From the NCBI GenBank assembly GCA_964017185.1, contig OZ024880.1, forward strand, positions 35,244,329-35,308,328: DNA of 64,000 nt, written 5' to 3'. A program made the position numbers and the translations under genes. Origin of the DNA: Rugalucina vietnamica. Taxonomy: Eukaryota > Mollusca > Bivalvia > Lucinida > Lucinidae. Shown piece after piece: positions 33,203 to 42,036 of this stretch. Position 1 is the stretch's first letter, and each line of letters starts with the position of its first letter. The notes beneath the pieces are model-generated. The model had not been told where the DNA came from and ran no database searches. It was given only the letters and a program-made list of their open reading frames with translations.

Positions 33203-34449
33203 ATAGTGCATGTGTTGTCTGTGCAAGCCACGAGGCCATTGTTACAAACACAAGTATGACAGAGCTCCTCGAAATTTAAGTAAAATTGTAAACTTTAGAT
33301 GTTTACCGAGATTGGCTTCAACTACAAAATTTGAGACCAAAATTGAGATGACTGTCCAAAAAGATGAGTGCGTACGCGCACATTCTGCGTAAACAATTCG
33401 ACAGTAAACAACAAATACAATAGACTTAAAACAAGTTTTATTTCCAAACCTTTTTTCTCCGTTAGCTTACGGGTCAGCCTGTTGTTGGCACTGTCTAACC
33501 AGGAAATTCGACCGTGCAACATTTGAATGGTTCTTCCACATTCGCTGCTATACACCAACACATGGTGTATTGAAATACACATAAACAACAGGAGCACAAT
33601 TGTACCAAACTTCATTTTCGGTTTAGTCACGATCTGAAACAGTTTTCGTAACATGCATCGAGAAAATCTCTGGCCATATCCAACTATTTTACGTGAAGAC
33701 GTACGTGGTTTATTTAACTGGGACTTTTCTCTAAATTTTGAGTACCATTTTTATGAAAGTTGGTTTTGTTTTTGCTAATTGAAATACGGTTGACCATAAC
33801 TTTGAAAACAAACTATACATATAATATATTCCCTATATTTGTTTTCAAACATTTTAAAAGAATAATGACGCCTTATTTTCAAGATTTTTCTTATTTCACC
33901 CGTGACGATAAACCATGAAAATATGGCGTCCATCAGGAAAACATGTCCGTGAAATGTATACCCCTTACACCCCACTTTTATATAGCAAAACTGGGGTATG
34001 CAGGGGTATACCTATTTTTCTTATTTTTGCTCAAAAACATAGATTGTGGGTAGTCGTTAGAACCGCCTCGCCGAGGCGGTTCTAACGTGTACCACAATCT
34101 ATGTTTTGAGCAAATATAAGAAAAATATCAAATTTTTTCCAACAAAATTTCAAATTTCTGCTCCTGAAAAAAATCTCTGTATATTGCATGGGCAAGTTTT
34201 CGTAATGATTATTCCAATGTCAAGATCACGTATCAAACAAGTGCATGTCTCTTGTTATTTGGACTCATATTAGAGATCCTTAGTACAGCTTAGCTCGAAT
34301 GACAACGCCTGTCTTAAACAATGCATACACTATCTAAAATATGATAGTTTCTATTTACCTACCTATTCTGCTATTGTTTCATAATTTATTGATATAAAAG
34401 TCCGTCCATAGTATCACCAGAGTTCTCATGTGCAAGAAAGACGCAGACT
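27879..34449 (-). CDS. secreted Cys-rich/fucolectin-like protein, gene B (330 aa)
   Basis: Paralogue of gene A with the same exon plan and phase-1 introns: 33615-33450 (signal peptide plus helix), 32921-32808, 31967-31854, 31205-31092 (Cys-rich, 114 bp each), 29645-29397 and 28114-27879 (lectin-like domain, stop TAA). All splice sites are GT-AG and the joined frame is open. The signal peptide is identical to gene A's and the lectin domain is close but has diverged in the first half (ATFAYVENGDFSTFAWWELE against ATHVHVNGPASTFPWWELE). A TATA box (34475-34483) and a non-coding first exon (about 34449-34363) are conserved. Foldback elements have landed about 20-30 bp from two donors and about 110 bp upstream of the TATA box. 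Likely a functional duplicate under different regulation; this is inference. Confidence 0.8.
28684..29305. mobile_element. TA-flanked inverted-repeat element, 622 bp, gene B only
   Basis: Ends ctcctcaaaaaattctaagg and (reverse complement of the right end) cttctaaaaaaatctaaggg pair as imperfect TIRs, both continuing gccaMtgta. TA on each side (28682-28683, 29306-29307). The gene A intron shows the empty site (gtaactatatatagttatc, about 15132). There is no coding frame of note. Tc1/mariner-type MITE. Confidence 0.75.
29397..29645 (-). CDS. gene B exon, first half of lectin-like domain
   Basis: 249 bp, one codon longer than in gene A. PPWAAVDGNPATFAYV and WWELEFQC. Donor GTGAGT. Confidence 0.85.
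29945..30115 (-). repeat. tRNA-derived SINE, gene B intron
   Basis: Counterpart of 15813-15975; reverse complement has gcatagtggctaaaccactc and gttggttcgatcctgggc. Confidence 0.6.
30204..30447. mobile_element. foldback element with cccagttgttcaaaa ends
   Basis: Inverted ends cccagttgttcaaaa and ttttgaacaactggg. Inside is a near-perfect hairpin of about 100 bp (aaatacactgttattttttg ... caaaaaataacagtgtattt) centred on ctttgcaatgctgcaaag at about 30318-30345. Not present at the corresponding place in gene A. Confidence 0.75.
30903..31045 (+). mobile_element. F3 foldback copy in gene B intron
   Basis: aaacagtatagttccagacg, a GC-rich hairpin (gacgccgcgacacgcgtcgt) and cacctggggcttttctgttt. Counterpart of 16553-16765. 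Confidence 0.6.
31092..31205 (-). CDS. gene B third Cys-rich exon
   Basis: 114 bp. GCMYSGMNHSHGDMFTSGDG, CFTCTC, CETRIC. Confidence 0.85.
31235..31395 (-). repeat. SINE-like repeat, gene B intron
   Basis: tgttggttgtattgaggtct, caacagctaaggtcatatgg and a degenerate tRNA-like end (gagtggctttacagctacgc). A related stretch is at 16925-17060 in gene A. Confidence 0.5.
31600..31834 (-). mobile_element. F1 foldback copy, 19 bp from a gene B splice donor
   Basis: 235 bp, ends aagtcgcatcgtgagaaaac and ctcgcgtcgcggctc. Gene A has the empty site (gaactacaaaatacgcgata), so it arrived after the duplication. The donor of exon 31967-31854 lies 19 bp to its right. Confidence 0.9.
31854..31967 (-). CDS. gene B second Cys-rich exon
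   Basis: 114 bp. ECSHKSVTYAHGESFVDV, CNMCVC, CTNNTC. Acceptor attgtag comes from the adjacent TACAA array. Confidence 0.85.
31969..32127. repeat. (TACAA)n microsatellite at a splice acceptor
   Basis: About 31 units, abutting exon 31967-31854 on one side and the SINE on the other. Confidence 0.95.
32128..32345 (+). repeat. tRNA-derived SINE, gene B intron
   Basis: cggcagttcccgtagccgag, box A tagccgagtggttaagagcg, box B gtgttcgagccc, tail ending in tacaa-like units. Counterpart of 18403-18645. Confidence 0.85.
32555..32776 (+). mobile_element. F1 foldback copy, gene B only, next to a splice donor
   Basis: gagccgcgacgcgagaaaac at the left, truncated after ccggttttctc. The gene A intron shows the uninterrupted sequence (aaaaaaaattaatagaagaa). 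The donor of exon 32921-32808 lies about 31 bp away. Confidence 0.85.
32808..32921 (-). CDS. gene B first Cys-rich exon
   Basis: 114 bp. GCSHKSVNYSHGQTFEDL, CNTCVC, CTNNLC. Donor GTTTGA. Confidence 0.85.
33031..33102. repeat. (TC)n microsatellite, gene B intron
   Basis: About 36 CT units; same intron position as 19115-19160. Confidence 0.95.
33156..33204. repeat. (TAAA)n microsatellite
   Basis: About 12 units directly after the relict exon. The gene A counterpart (19206-19242) is shorter and interrupted. Confidence 0.95.
33205..33321 (-). pseudogene. relict Cys-rich exon, gene B
   Basis: Counterpart of 19241-19348. The Cys-rich end (tgtgtttgtaacaatggcct) is still readable. A 10-bp insertion after aaacatctaaag shifts the frame to a stop, and no donor follows. 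Confidence 0.7.
33450..33633 (-). CDS. gene B signal-peptide exon
   Basis: Acceptor ctgtttcag, ATG at 33615, MKFGTIVLLLFMCISIHHVL, Cys26, basic helix, donor GTTTGG in phase 1. An ATG further upstream (33654) lies in the intron. Confidence 0.8.
33931..34207 (+). mobile_element. F2 foldback copy in gene B first intron
   Basis: catcaggaaaacatgtccgt, core gaaccgcctcgccgaggcgg, end gggcaagttttcgtaatg. Near full length. Confidence 0.85.
34363..34449 (-). other. gene B 5' non-coding first exon
   Basis: cagcgacgttagtctgcgtc conserved with gene A, with a short extra segment (ttatatcaataaattatg) before agcagaatag and donor GTAGGT. Start approximate. Confidence 0.5.
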
Positions 34450-34474
34450 AACGTCGCTGTTGGCTTGCGCATTG

Positions 34475-34483
34475 CTTTTTATA
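34475..34483 (-). promoter_or_regulatory. TATA box, gene B
   Basis: TATAAAAAG on the minus strand, in the same context as gene A. Confidence 0.6.
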
Positions 34484-34595
34484 TGCACGCCATCTACTAT
34501 GCGAATGACCTATGACCTAGACATTTTCCGGAAGCTTTTGCGCAAACATTATATTAGTCACTGGATGTTTCAAATTGTGCGGTTGAAGACTAAAG

Positions 34596-34830
34596 GAGCC
34601 GCGACGCGAGAAAACCGGTCTTCGGGGTTTCCGACCAGGTCCGACACAAACCGGCCTGTACAAGCTCAGAAAAGAGCTAGAAGCTTGAAATTTCGGATTT
34701 AAGTAGAAGACGAATTGTACTATCCGAGTAGCGAAAACAAAGGCGCTGATCAGCTTCGCAGTTACTGCGAAGCTGATCTGCGCCTTTGTTTTCGCATAGG
34801 CAATAATCTCGTTTTCTCACGATGCGGCTC
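34596..34830 (+). mobile_element. F1 foldback copy upstream of gene B promoter, TSD aaag
   Basis: A perfect reference copy of 235 bp, gagccgcgacgcgagaaaac to cacgatgcggctc, flanked by aaag at 34592-34595 and 34831-34834. Unit A keeps the empty site (gaaaactaaagtgcaattc, about 20725). It sits about 113 bp upstream of the TATA box. Confidence 0.95.
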
Positions 34831-35109
34831 AAAGTGCAATTTACACAAAAACCGTCAGCGTTTGAAAACTGATCTGGTCTCGGGCGGGGCCCTGAAAAAT
34901 AGATGGTCTGCTTGTGCCTAAAGGAACCTTGGAATGGTCAGCAAAGAATATTCTGCAGGATTTACTCGAATCTGGATTTAGTTCGCTGCTCTTCTTTTTG
35001 AAACAAAACTTTGTTCGGTTTTCAGAGAGTTCCAAACTCGTGAATGAGACATCACAGAAAACGTGAACACAAATGTAAGCCCTGCTATGAAGAAGAAATG
35101 GGGACTAAC

Positions 35110-35600
35110 AAATCTACCCCACTATAACGTCATTTCGACTCGCATGGACTAACAAATCTATCTAAAATTTCGTTTCTGCCAGCATGGACTAAAAGAATCT
35201 ACCGCACTAAAACGCCGTTTTTGCCCCCGATGGCCTAACAAATCTACCACACTAATTAAAACGTCGTTTCTGTCCCATTGGACTAGCAAATCTACCACAC
35301 TAAAACTTCATGTACCAACAAATCGGCGGCACTAAAACGTCGTTTCTGCCAACATAGACTAAAAGAATCTACCGTACTAAAACGTCGTTTCTGCCCGCAT
35401 GGACTAACAAATCTACCGCACTAAAATGTCGTTTCTGCCAGCATAGACTAAAAGAACTACCGTACTAAAACGCCGTTTCTGCCCGCCTGGACTAACAAAT
35501 CTACCGTACTAAAACGTCGTTTCTGCCCGCATGGACTAACAAATCTACCGTACTAAAATGTCGTGTCTGTCCGCATGGACTAACAAATATGTCGTATGAT
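35110..35600. repeat. 44-bp minisatellite, about 11 units
   Basis: Unit ctaaaacgtcgtttctgccc plus gcatggactaacaaatctac, with variants (agcatagactaaaagaatct). Absent from unit A. The adjoining 34835-35109 and 35601-35825 contain no gene. Confidence 0.85.
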
Positions 35601-35829
35601 GAGCCGAGTAAGTAGGACTGAGCTTTTTGATGCTCTATTTGAAAAAAGCCGAGTTTGTATCTCAGTTTGACATAGCAATACGGTGCCCCTTAGATTGTGT
35701 AGAAATTCGGGACTGGGAGTACGAAGTATGTCGAAACGTCGATAGGATGGGATAGTTTGTAAGCTGGAACCAAACCAAGCAGTCAGCGTCTGAGGGATAT
35801 CAGTGCTTATGATAAATTGCCATGTACTT

Positions 35830-37052
35830 ATTTTTATCTTACCTGTTTTTGGTTATTTCCCATTTGGGTTTATGGACGGATTATGCTAATTAATCAATGT
35901 AAGTTCAATGTCATCCAATCGCATCCATTATTCACCTATACAAGCGGAAAGGAAATTCTCAAGTCTGTGCTGGGAAGATCCTGGCAAAATTATGTTGAAT
36001 CGCCTGAATGTTCATCTAGATCAGACGGGACTGATCCCAGAAAGGCAAAGTTAAGTTAAGAAAAGACAGAGGGACAATAGACATGATCTTCACAGCAAGA
36101 CAGTTTCAGGCAAGAGAAATGTCAAGAACAGAATTTAGATCTTAACATGACATTTCTCGAACTCACCGAAGCTTTCGACACAGTTATAGTAGTCGTGATT
36201 GACTCTGTAAAATCATGACCAGATTTGGCTGTCCACACAGTTTCTTATAGCAATGGTGAGGCAATTTCATATTGGTATGCAGGCACGTGTGCATAATGAT
36301 GGAGAGTCAAGTTCTCTGAGGTAGTGAATGGGGTCAAACAGGGCTGTGTTAAGGCACCAACACTCTTCAGCATGATGTTTTCTGCCATGCCAATTGATGC
36401 TTTTCAGGACAGTGGCACTGGTTTTCCAATCAGGTACCATTTTGATGACAATATATTTAACTTAAAAGGTTGCAAGATGATTACTGATGTGTGCTAGATG
36501 AGCTCCTCTATGCAGATAATATGGATAAGAAAGCCAGCTCAGAGGCAAAAAATGCAAAGATCCATGGATCAAGTCTCACAGTCATGTGATAACTATGATC
36601 TTAAAATCAGTACAAAAAGACAGAGGTTAGTTGTTCACCAACCAGCACTTGGAAATCGTACAATGAACCAACTATTACAGTTAATGGGCGAAAACTGAAA
36701 GTTGTTGATAAATTCACCTACCTGGGAAGCGCTCTTCCCAGAGCAGTGTACAGTGATGATGAAGTCACTGCCAGAATTGCAAAGGCAGTGTGGCATTCGG
36801 AAGACTCCGTGCAAATGCCTGAGAGTGAAATGGAATCAAGCTTGGCACCAAGTTGAAAGTCTACAAGGATGTGGCACTGCCAACCCTCTTGTATGCATAT
36901 GAGACCTGGAAAGTATACCAACGTCGTGCAAAGAGACTTAACCATTTCAACTTAAGCTGTTTGAAAAAGCTGTTAAAAATCAAGTGGCGAGACAAGATTC
37001 CAGACATAGAGGTCCTGAAGAAAGCCGGGATGCAAAGCATGCATGCAGTCTT
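35830..37052 (+). mobile_element. dead LINE copy upstream of gene B, 5' part
   Basis: Aligned with 21040-22270. Frames are broken; the catalytic motif reads YADN (tatgcagataat) instead of YADD. Ends abruptly at gcatgcagtctt, where a foreign insert begins. Confidence 0.85.
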
Positions 37053-38190
37053 CGGGGTTGACGCCTTAATGGCTTGTCTTTACTACGGCACATAGTTTCT
37101 ACATGGTGGTCACACTAACATAATTCACATTTGTGACCATATGCTAGACATTTGACATGACGAATATGTTCTGGGTTTCGTTTTCCATGCCCACTTTTAC
37201 CGCAATTGGTACGCAGTTCCTATTCAGTTACTGTTAGCTTGTTGTTTGGATTTCCTGTAGGAACTTGATGCTTCAACGGCATGGGAGTCAAAGAGTTGGG
37301 ATGCAGATCTCTTCCCAGCTTCTTTCTCATCCACAAATTTATATACTTCCTCAAGTGTCATATTCTGGGTTTGATCACCGAGCAGGCCCATTTGTATTTC
37401 TTGGTCACAGAAGCCTCTGCTTAATACATCGCGCATAATTGCTTCAGTATAGTTCACGTCTTCACTTAATTATGAACTTGCAAATGTTTGCTTGACCCTG
37501 CAATCGCGACCCAATTCCTCTGACAGTCTCGTCGCGATCCTGCCGCATATTATTCAAAGCTACACGAGCGACCAGTGTTCTCTTCACGTACAGCGAGTTG
37601 AAGCCATAACGTCATCATGTGATTTGTCCTTGTCATGTCCTTTCGTAAGGGCTCGTCACAACACTAAATGAGTTGAATGACTTTACATCAGGTCCCTCGA
37701 TTTTTGTTGCTGCTACATAATTATTCCAGCGCGATTGAAATTAGGCCCAATTTTATCTTCCGTAGTGCCTGCAGCTGTAACAGTAGGTCTGCGAACGCGT
37801 TCAACTTTGGCAACAGCTGCAGCAGCGCCTGGATGAATGACACTGTGAGCTTTGATAAGTTCGACAACAACAGTAGCATCAACATCCCGGCGGAGTTTTA
37901 TATTCACAACCAGGTATTGGACAGGGTACTTCAGGCATGTTTCCTATTTCAGTTTTAGTACTTTCTACACAGTTTAGATGGGAAATTCTGATTTTGTGAG
38001 TTCTGGTTTTGACCGCGTCCTGGAGTTTACTGTCAATCTGGAAACCGTCACTGATGTTGAAGATAAATGAAGACGACTCCTTTGTTTTGGTGCTGTTTAA
38101 TTGTGTACCGCCACAACCTTCAACATCTTAAATAATATACATACATACAATGTTTGTAATATAATAAGCAGAGAAATACTCGTACTCATC
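37053..38190. mobile_element. LTR-retrotransposon fragment nested in the LINE
   Basis: In the unit A LINE, gcatgcagtcttaaagctag is continuous; here about 1.14 kb lie between gcatgcagtctt and agctagcacagc. The insert contains a decayed gag on the minus strand. I find no clear LTR pair. Confidence 0.75.
37224..37941 (-). pseudogene. decayed gag-like gene (Ty3-type retrotransposon)
   Basis: Begins about 37941 with MPEVPCPIPGCEY, continues as HSVIHPGAAAAVAKVERVRR and PTVTAAGTTED, and after frameshifts resumes as YTEAIMRDVLSRGFCDQEIQ, TLEEVYKFVDEKEAGKRSAS, SSYRKSK. These match the capsid-domain pattern common in invertebrate Ty3-like elements. There is no protease or RT, and the frame is broken at least twice. 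Confidence 0.7.
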
Positions 38191-38680
38191 TAGCTAGCAC
38201 AGCTAAGATGGACTGACCATGTTTTAAGAATGCCTGATAAGCGACTTCCAAAGAAAGTTGCAAGAGGGAAGGCGCTCTCAATTAAGGTGACCAGAAGAAA
38301 CGCTACAAAGACGCCCTAAAAGCCTCTCTGAAGGATTTCGAAATAAAATACCAATATTAAGCATGGATAGGGTCATGGGAACATACTGCACAGGAGCGAT
38401 CGAAGTGGCGAGGTCTCATCAACAAAGGAACAGCAATAGATATGAAGAAAAGAGAATCTGTGAAGCTGAAAGAAAGCACAGAGAACGGAAAGCCAATAGC
38501 AATGGGCCACCAGCTGATTCCATGACACTGACTTGCTCTACTTGCAACCGACAGTTTAGAGCTAGAATTGGCCTAGACAGCCATCAAAGAACTAGCCAAC
38601 ACACATGAACATTATTCGAGAAATAATGATGGTCTTTCTCATATGTGAGAGACGAACGATCACCCTTACAATGGACAAAA
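38191..38680 (+). mobile_element. dead LINE copy upstream of gene B, 3' part
   Basis: Resumes with tagcacagctaagatggact and ends with the C2H2 finger CSTCNRQFRARIGLDSHQRT. The 3' flank 38680-39280 is shared with unit A. Confidence 0.85.
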
Positions 38681-39048
38681 GATCGTGTGTGGTCTGATCA
38701 AATACGCCCGGAACAGCATGATATTGCATGTCTAGAGCATCGCAAGTAAACAAGTAAAGGAAGTCTGGGAATTTATTCATTCCGCAAGTAAAGGAAATCT
38801 AATATTTATTTATTCTCAAAAGACATTTGATTAATAACTGGTTAGTGGAATGTTTTACATAAACAGGACCTTTCGACTCTTCTCCCAAGTTAAGTGTAAA
38901 CATTGCGGTCAGACAATTTTTTTGATTTGCTTTGGTTAGACATTTTCGTACATTTCATGAAATAAATACGCGTGCAGTAATGCAGTGCCCGGTGAAAGAT
39001 GATACATGGTCTTTGACTTGTCTATTGCCCTCTAATAGGCATGCAACC

Positions 39049-39098
39049 CTCCCCCCCCCCCCCAATAATAATAATAATAATAATAATAATAGTAATAA

Positions 39099-39129
<31 letters not shown>

Positions 39130-39140
39130 AATAAAAATAA
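39049..39140. repeat. (C)n, (TAA)n and (TAAA)n tract
   Basis: cccccccccc followed by taa then taaa units; expanded relative to 23085-23155. Confidence 0.9.
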
Positions 39141-39410
39141 AATAGAAAACTAAGTATGGTAAAGCGGCAAATGGGATTTTAAAGTAACACCATTTAACAA
39201 GTACAGTCTCATCAATATGTACTTTTGTACATTACATGAGCAAACATGGGTTACTAATGACTGGAAAGCCTTTTCAGTCATTAAACTTTCTTCTAACCCT
39301 TGTTTTGCGGCACAAGTTTAGTAGGCTGGACAACAAAGCCCCGCACCCCATCCTTCTCTCAGGCGTAAAAGGCTTACTTCTAAATAAAACATTACAAACG
39401 TCTATAAAAT

Positions 39411-39644
39411 GTGCCGCCTCGTGGGAAAACCAACAAAGTGGTTTCCGAACAGGTCCGACACAAACCGAGCTGCACAAGCACAGAAGCAGGCTAGAAGCTT
39501 GAAATTTTTGAGTTAAGTAGAGGAGGAATTGTACTATCCGAGTTGCGAAAACAAAGGCGCTGATCAGCTTCGCGGTTACCGCGAAGCTGATCTGCGCCTT
39601 TGTTTTCGCATATGCAGATTGCTGGTTTTCCCATGGGGCGGCTC
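39411..39644 (+). mobile_element. F1 foldback copy
   Basis: gtgccgcctcgtgggaaaac to catggggcggctc; core gcgctgatcagcttcgcggt with mirror. Flanks aaat and atta, not identical. Confidence 0.85.
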
Positions 39645-39862
39645 ATTAATGCATCTACTCCTAGGTGGATCAGGTTAACAAAAGCGGCACGCAATATTGA
39701 TATCTGACAACAGTTTTATTGTTTAAATGCTTGTTCAGTAGTTTAATGCTAGTTTCAAGTTTCGTCAAAGATAATTCACTAATTATTTGATTAGGATAAG
39801 ATCATCTTATAAACTTTAAATATTTTGTTTCAATAATGCTTATTTGGTATGACAAATCAATT

Positions 39863-40096
39863 GAGCCGCCCCATGGGAAAACAAACAATCTGCAAAGGCG
39901 AAAACAAAGACGCAGATCAGCTTCGCGGTAACCGCGAAGCTGATCAGCGCCTTTGTTTTCGCTACTCGGATAGTACAATTCCTCCTCTACTTAAATCTGA
40001 AATTTCAACTTTCTAGCTCTATTCTGTGCTTGTACAGGTCGTTTTGTGTCGGACCTGTTCGGAAACCACATTGCTGGTTTTCCCACAAGGCGGCTC
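39863..40096 (-). mobile_element. F1 foldback copy, TSD aatt
   Basis: gagccgccccatgggaaaac to cacaaggcggctc; aatt at 39859-39862 and 40097-40100. Confidence 0.9.
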
Positions 40097-40338
40097 AATT
40101 GTTTGATTGAACAGAGCAACTACATGGGAAAACTGGACGAGCATGTGCTGCAAAAATGTCAGATCAACGATGCGCAGCTTAGTAAGGAATGTTCTGTTGT
40201 TTACCGCAATAATGATGATAAATATGCATGCATTATTAATTTCCGATATGTCTGACATGTAGCAAGTATGCCTACTTCAGACCAACTGGATTGAAAGGGT
40301 CAGAAGACATAGTTCTTGTAACGAGGCTGGAATAATTT

Positions 40339-40539
40339 GAGCAGCGTTATGAGAAAACCAACAATATGGCTTTCGACAGGTCCGACACAAACCGAGCTGA
40401 ACAAACACAGAAGATGGCTACAGGCTGGAAATGTTTAGAAAGAAGAGGAATTGTACTATCCGTGTAGCGAAAACAAAGGCGCTGATCTGCGCCTTTGTTT
40501 TCGCATATGCAAATTGCTGGTTTTCTGATGCAGCGGCTC
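40339..40539 (+). mobile_element. F1 foldback copy, core shortened, TSD attt
   Basis: gagcagcgttatgagaaaac to gatgcagcggctc; attt at 40335-40338 and 40540-40543. The inner hairpin is reduced to aaaggcgctgatctgcgcct. Confidence 0.9.
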
Positions 40540-40964
40540 ATTTGCTATATCAGTAACTAAATTGATAGAGGTCTATAGGGAGCAATAAGAAACAAAATCT
40601 TTTTCATTTATTTGCTTTCAGAATTAATAATAATATTGTTCGCTAATTGTAAATGATTATCTGAAATAGGCCAAACAAATAAAATGTTCGTTTTGATTTT
40701 ATAGGACATCTATAACTTACTTAGTAACGATTTGAACAAAGCATTTGACAGACTAATGTCTTCGAGACGAAATTATATTGTTTATTGTGGATACATACAT
40801 ATTTGGGGGGAATTTTAGGAATAATCAAACTACTACGGGGATGGGGCCCTTGTATATACTGGTTATACAATGTCCAAAAAGCCTTTTACTGAAAATAACG
40901 GTGGACAGCCATTTTACACATCTCACTCTTCCAGTGTAAGTGGCGGTTTTGATATAACCTAGAT

Positions 40965-41197
40965 GAGCCTGTGCGTGAGAAAACCAACAATTTGGGTTCC
41001 GACCCGGTCTGACCACAAACCAAGCTGTACAGTCACAGAAGCAGGCTAGAAGCTTGAAATTTCAGATTTTAGAAGAAGAAGGATTGCACTATCCGTGTAG
41101 CGAAAACAAAGGCGCTGATCAGCTTCGCAGTTACTGCGAAGCTGATCTGCGCCTGTTTTCGCCTATGCAGATTGTTGGTTTTCCCGTGCGGTGGCTC
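40965..41197 (+). mobile_element. F1 foldback copy, TSD agat
   Basis: gagcctgtgcgtgagaaaac to cgtgcggtggctc; agat at 40961-40964 and 41198-41201. Confidence 0.9.
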
Positions 41198-41201
41198 AGA
41201 T

Positions 41202-42036
41202 GATATTCAAGATTAAACGTTTACTCTTTACAGGTTTGCAGTTTCTTTTAAAACTTGATATACCCGTGATATCATTAAGCATCTTTGTCGCCACCATTGT
41301 CATCGTAGAACCTTGTGTTGTTCAAAGTACATGTATTTCTACGACTCAGAGACGAGCTTGTACAACAAATTTTCTTACAGGTGCAACAACATGCCATCTA
41401 AATATATTTTGGTAAACTGTTTCTTACTTCTAAAACTTCAATGTAAAATTTCCCTACTTTGATCCTCCATTTTGACTTGTCATCACACAGTATATATTGA
41501 TTGACGAAGTAAAACCAACCCATTTTAACCATCTGTGGATTGTCCAGCCAATCAAAAATTCTGTTCAAGTTTCCAGTTTCTATAAGAAACGTTTAAATAC
41601 AACAGAAGTTGGTCTTTTTGTCCTTTAATCAAATACAACCACATCTTTTAATGTCCAATTATATTTTATAGTACTCGACTGACCTAAGAGTAGTGAAAGT
41701 GACGTTCTTTGTATTTTATGATGTACTTAATGCAACAAAATCTTAAAGTCATTTTGGTCAGAGAACTTGACTGTTGCAACTGTAAGGAAAAATTGTTGTA
41801 AGTCTAAGAGACGCGAAGAAAACCATAGTTAAACGAATACGTATTATTCCATTGGCCTTAATTCATCCGTACACAAAAAACAGTCGTCCTTTAAGTATAT
41901 TGTTCAAGAATATTATACTTTTGACCGTGGAATCTGACAAACAAGCGTGGCCAACGTAATCAGATGTGTTTCGTGCGAAAATATTTCAGTAATTATCAAA
42001 ACTTGGGAGGAACTGGAAAAATAGACACAGTTCTGG
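41202..42036. other. upstream region of the RING gene
   Basis: AT-rich, no gene or repeat family recognised. It presumably holds the promoter of the gene at 42037; no clear TATA box was assigned. Confidence 0.4.

Larger units (their letters stand above)
27197..39280. other. segmental duplication, unit B
   Basis: Same order as unit A (13795-23285) from catcgttcaactgtaat to ttactaatgactggaaagcc. About 2.6 kb longer, mainly because of insertions at 28684, 30204, 31600, 32555, 34596, about 35110 and 37053. Confidence 0.85.
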
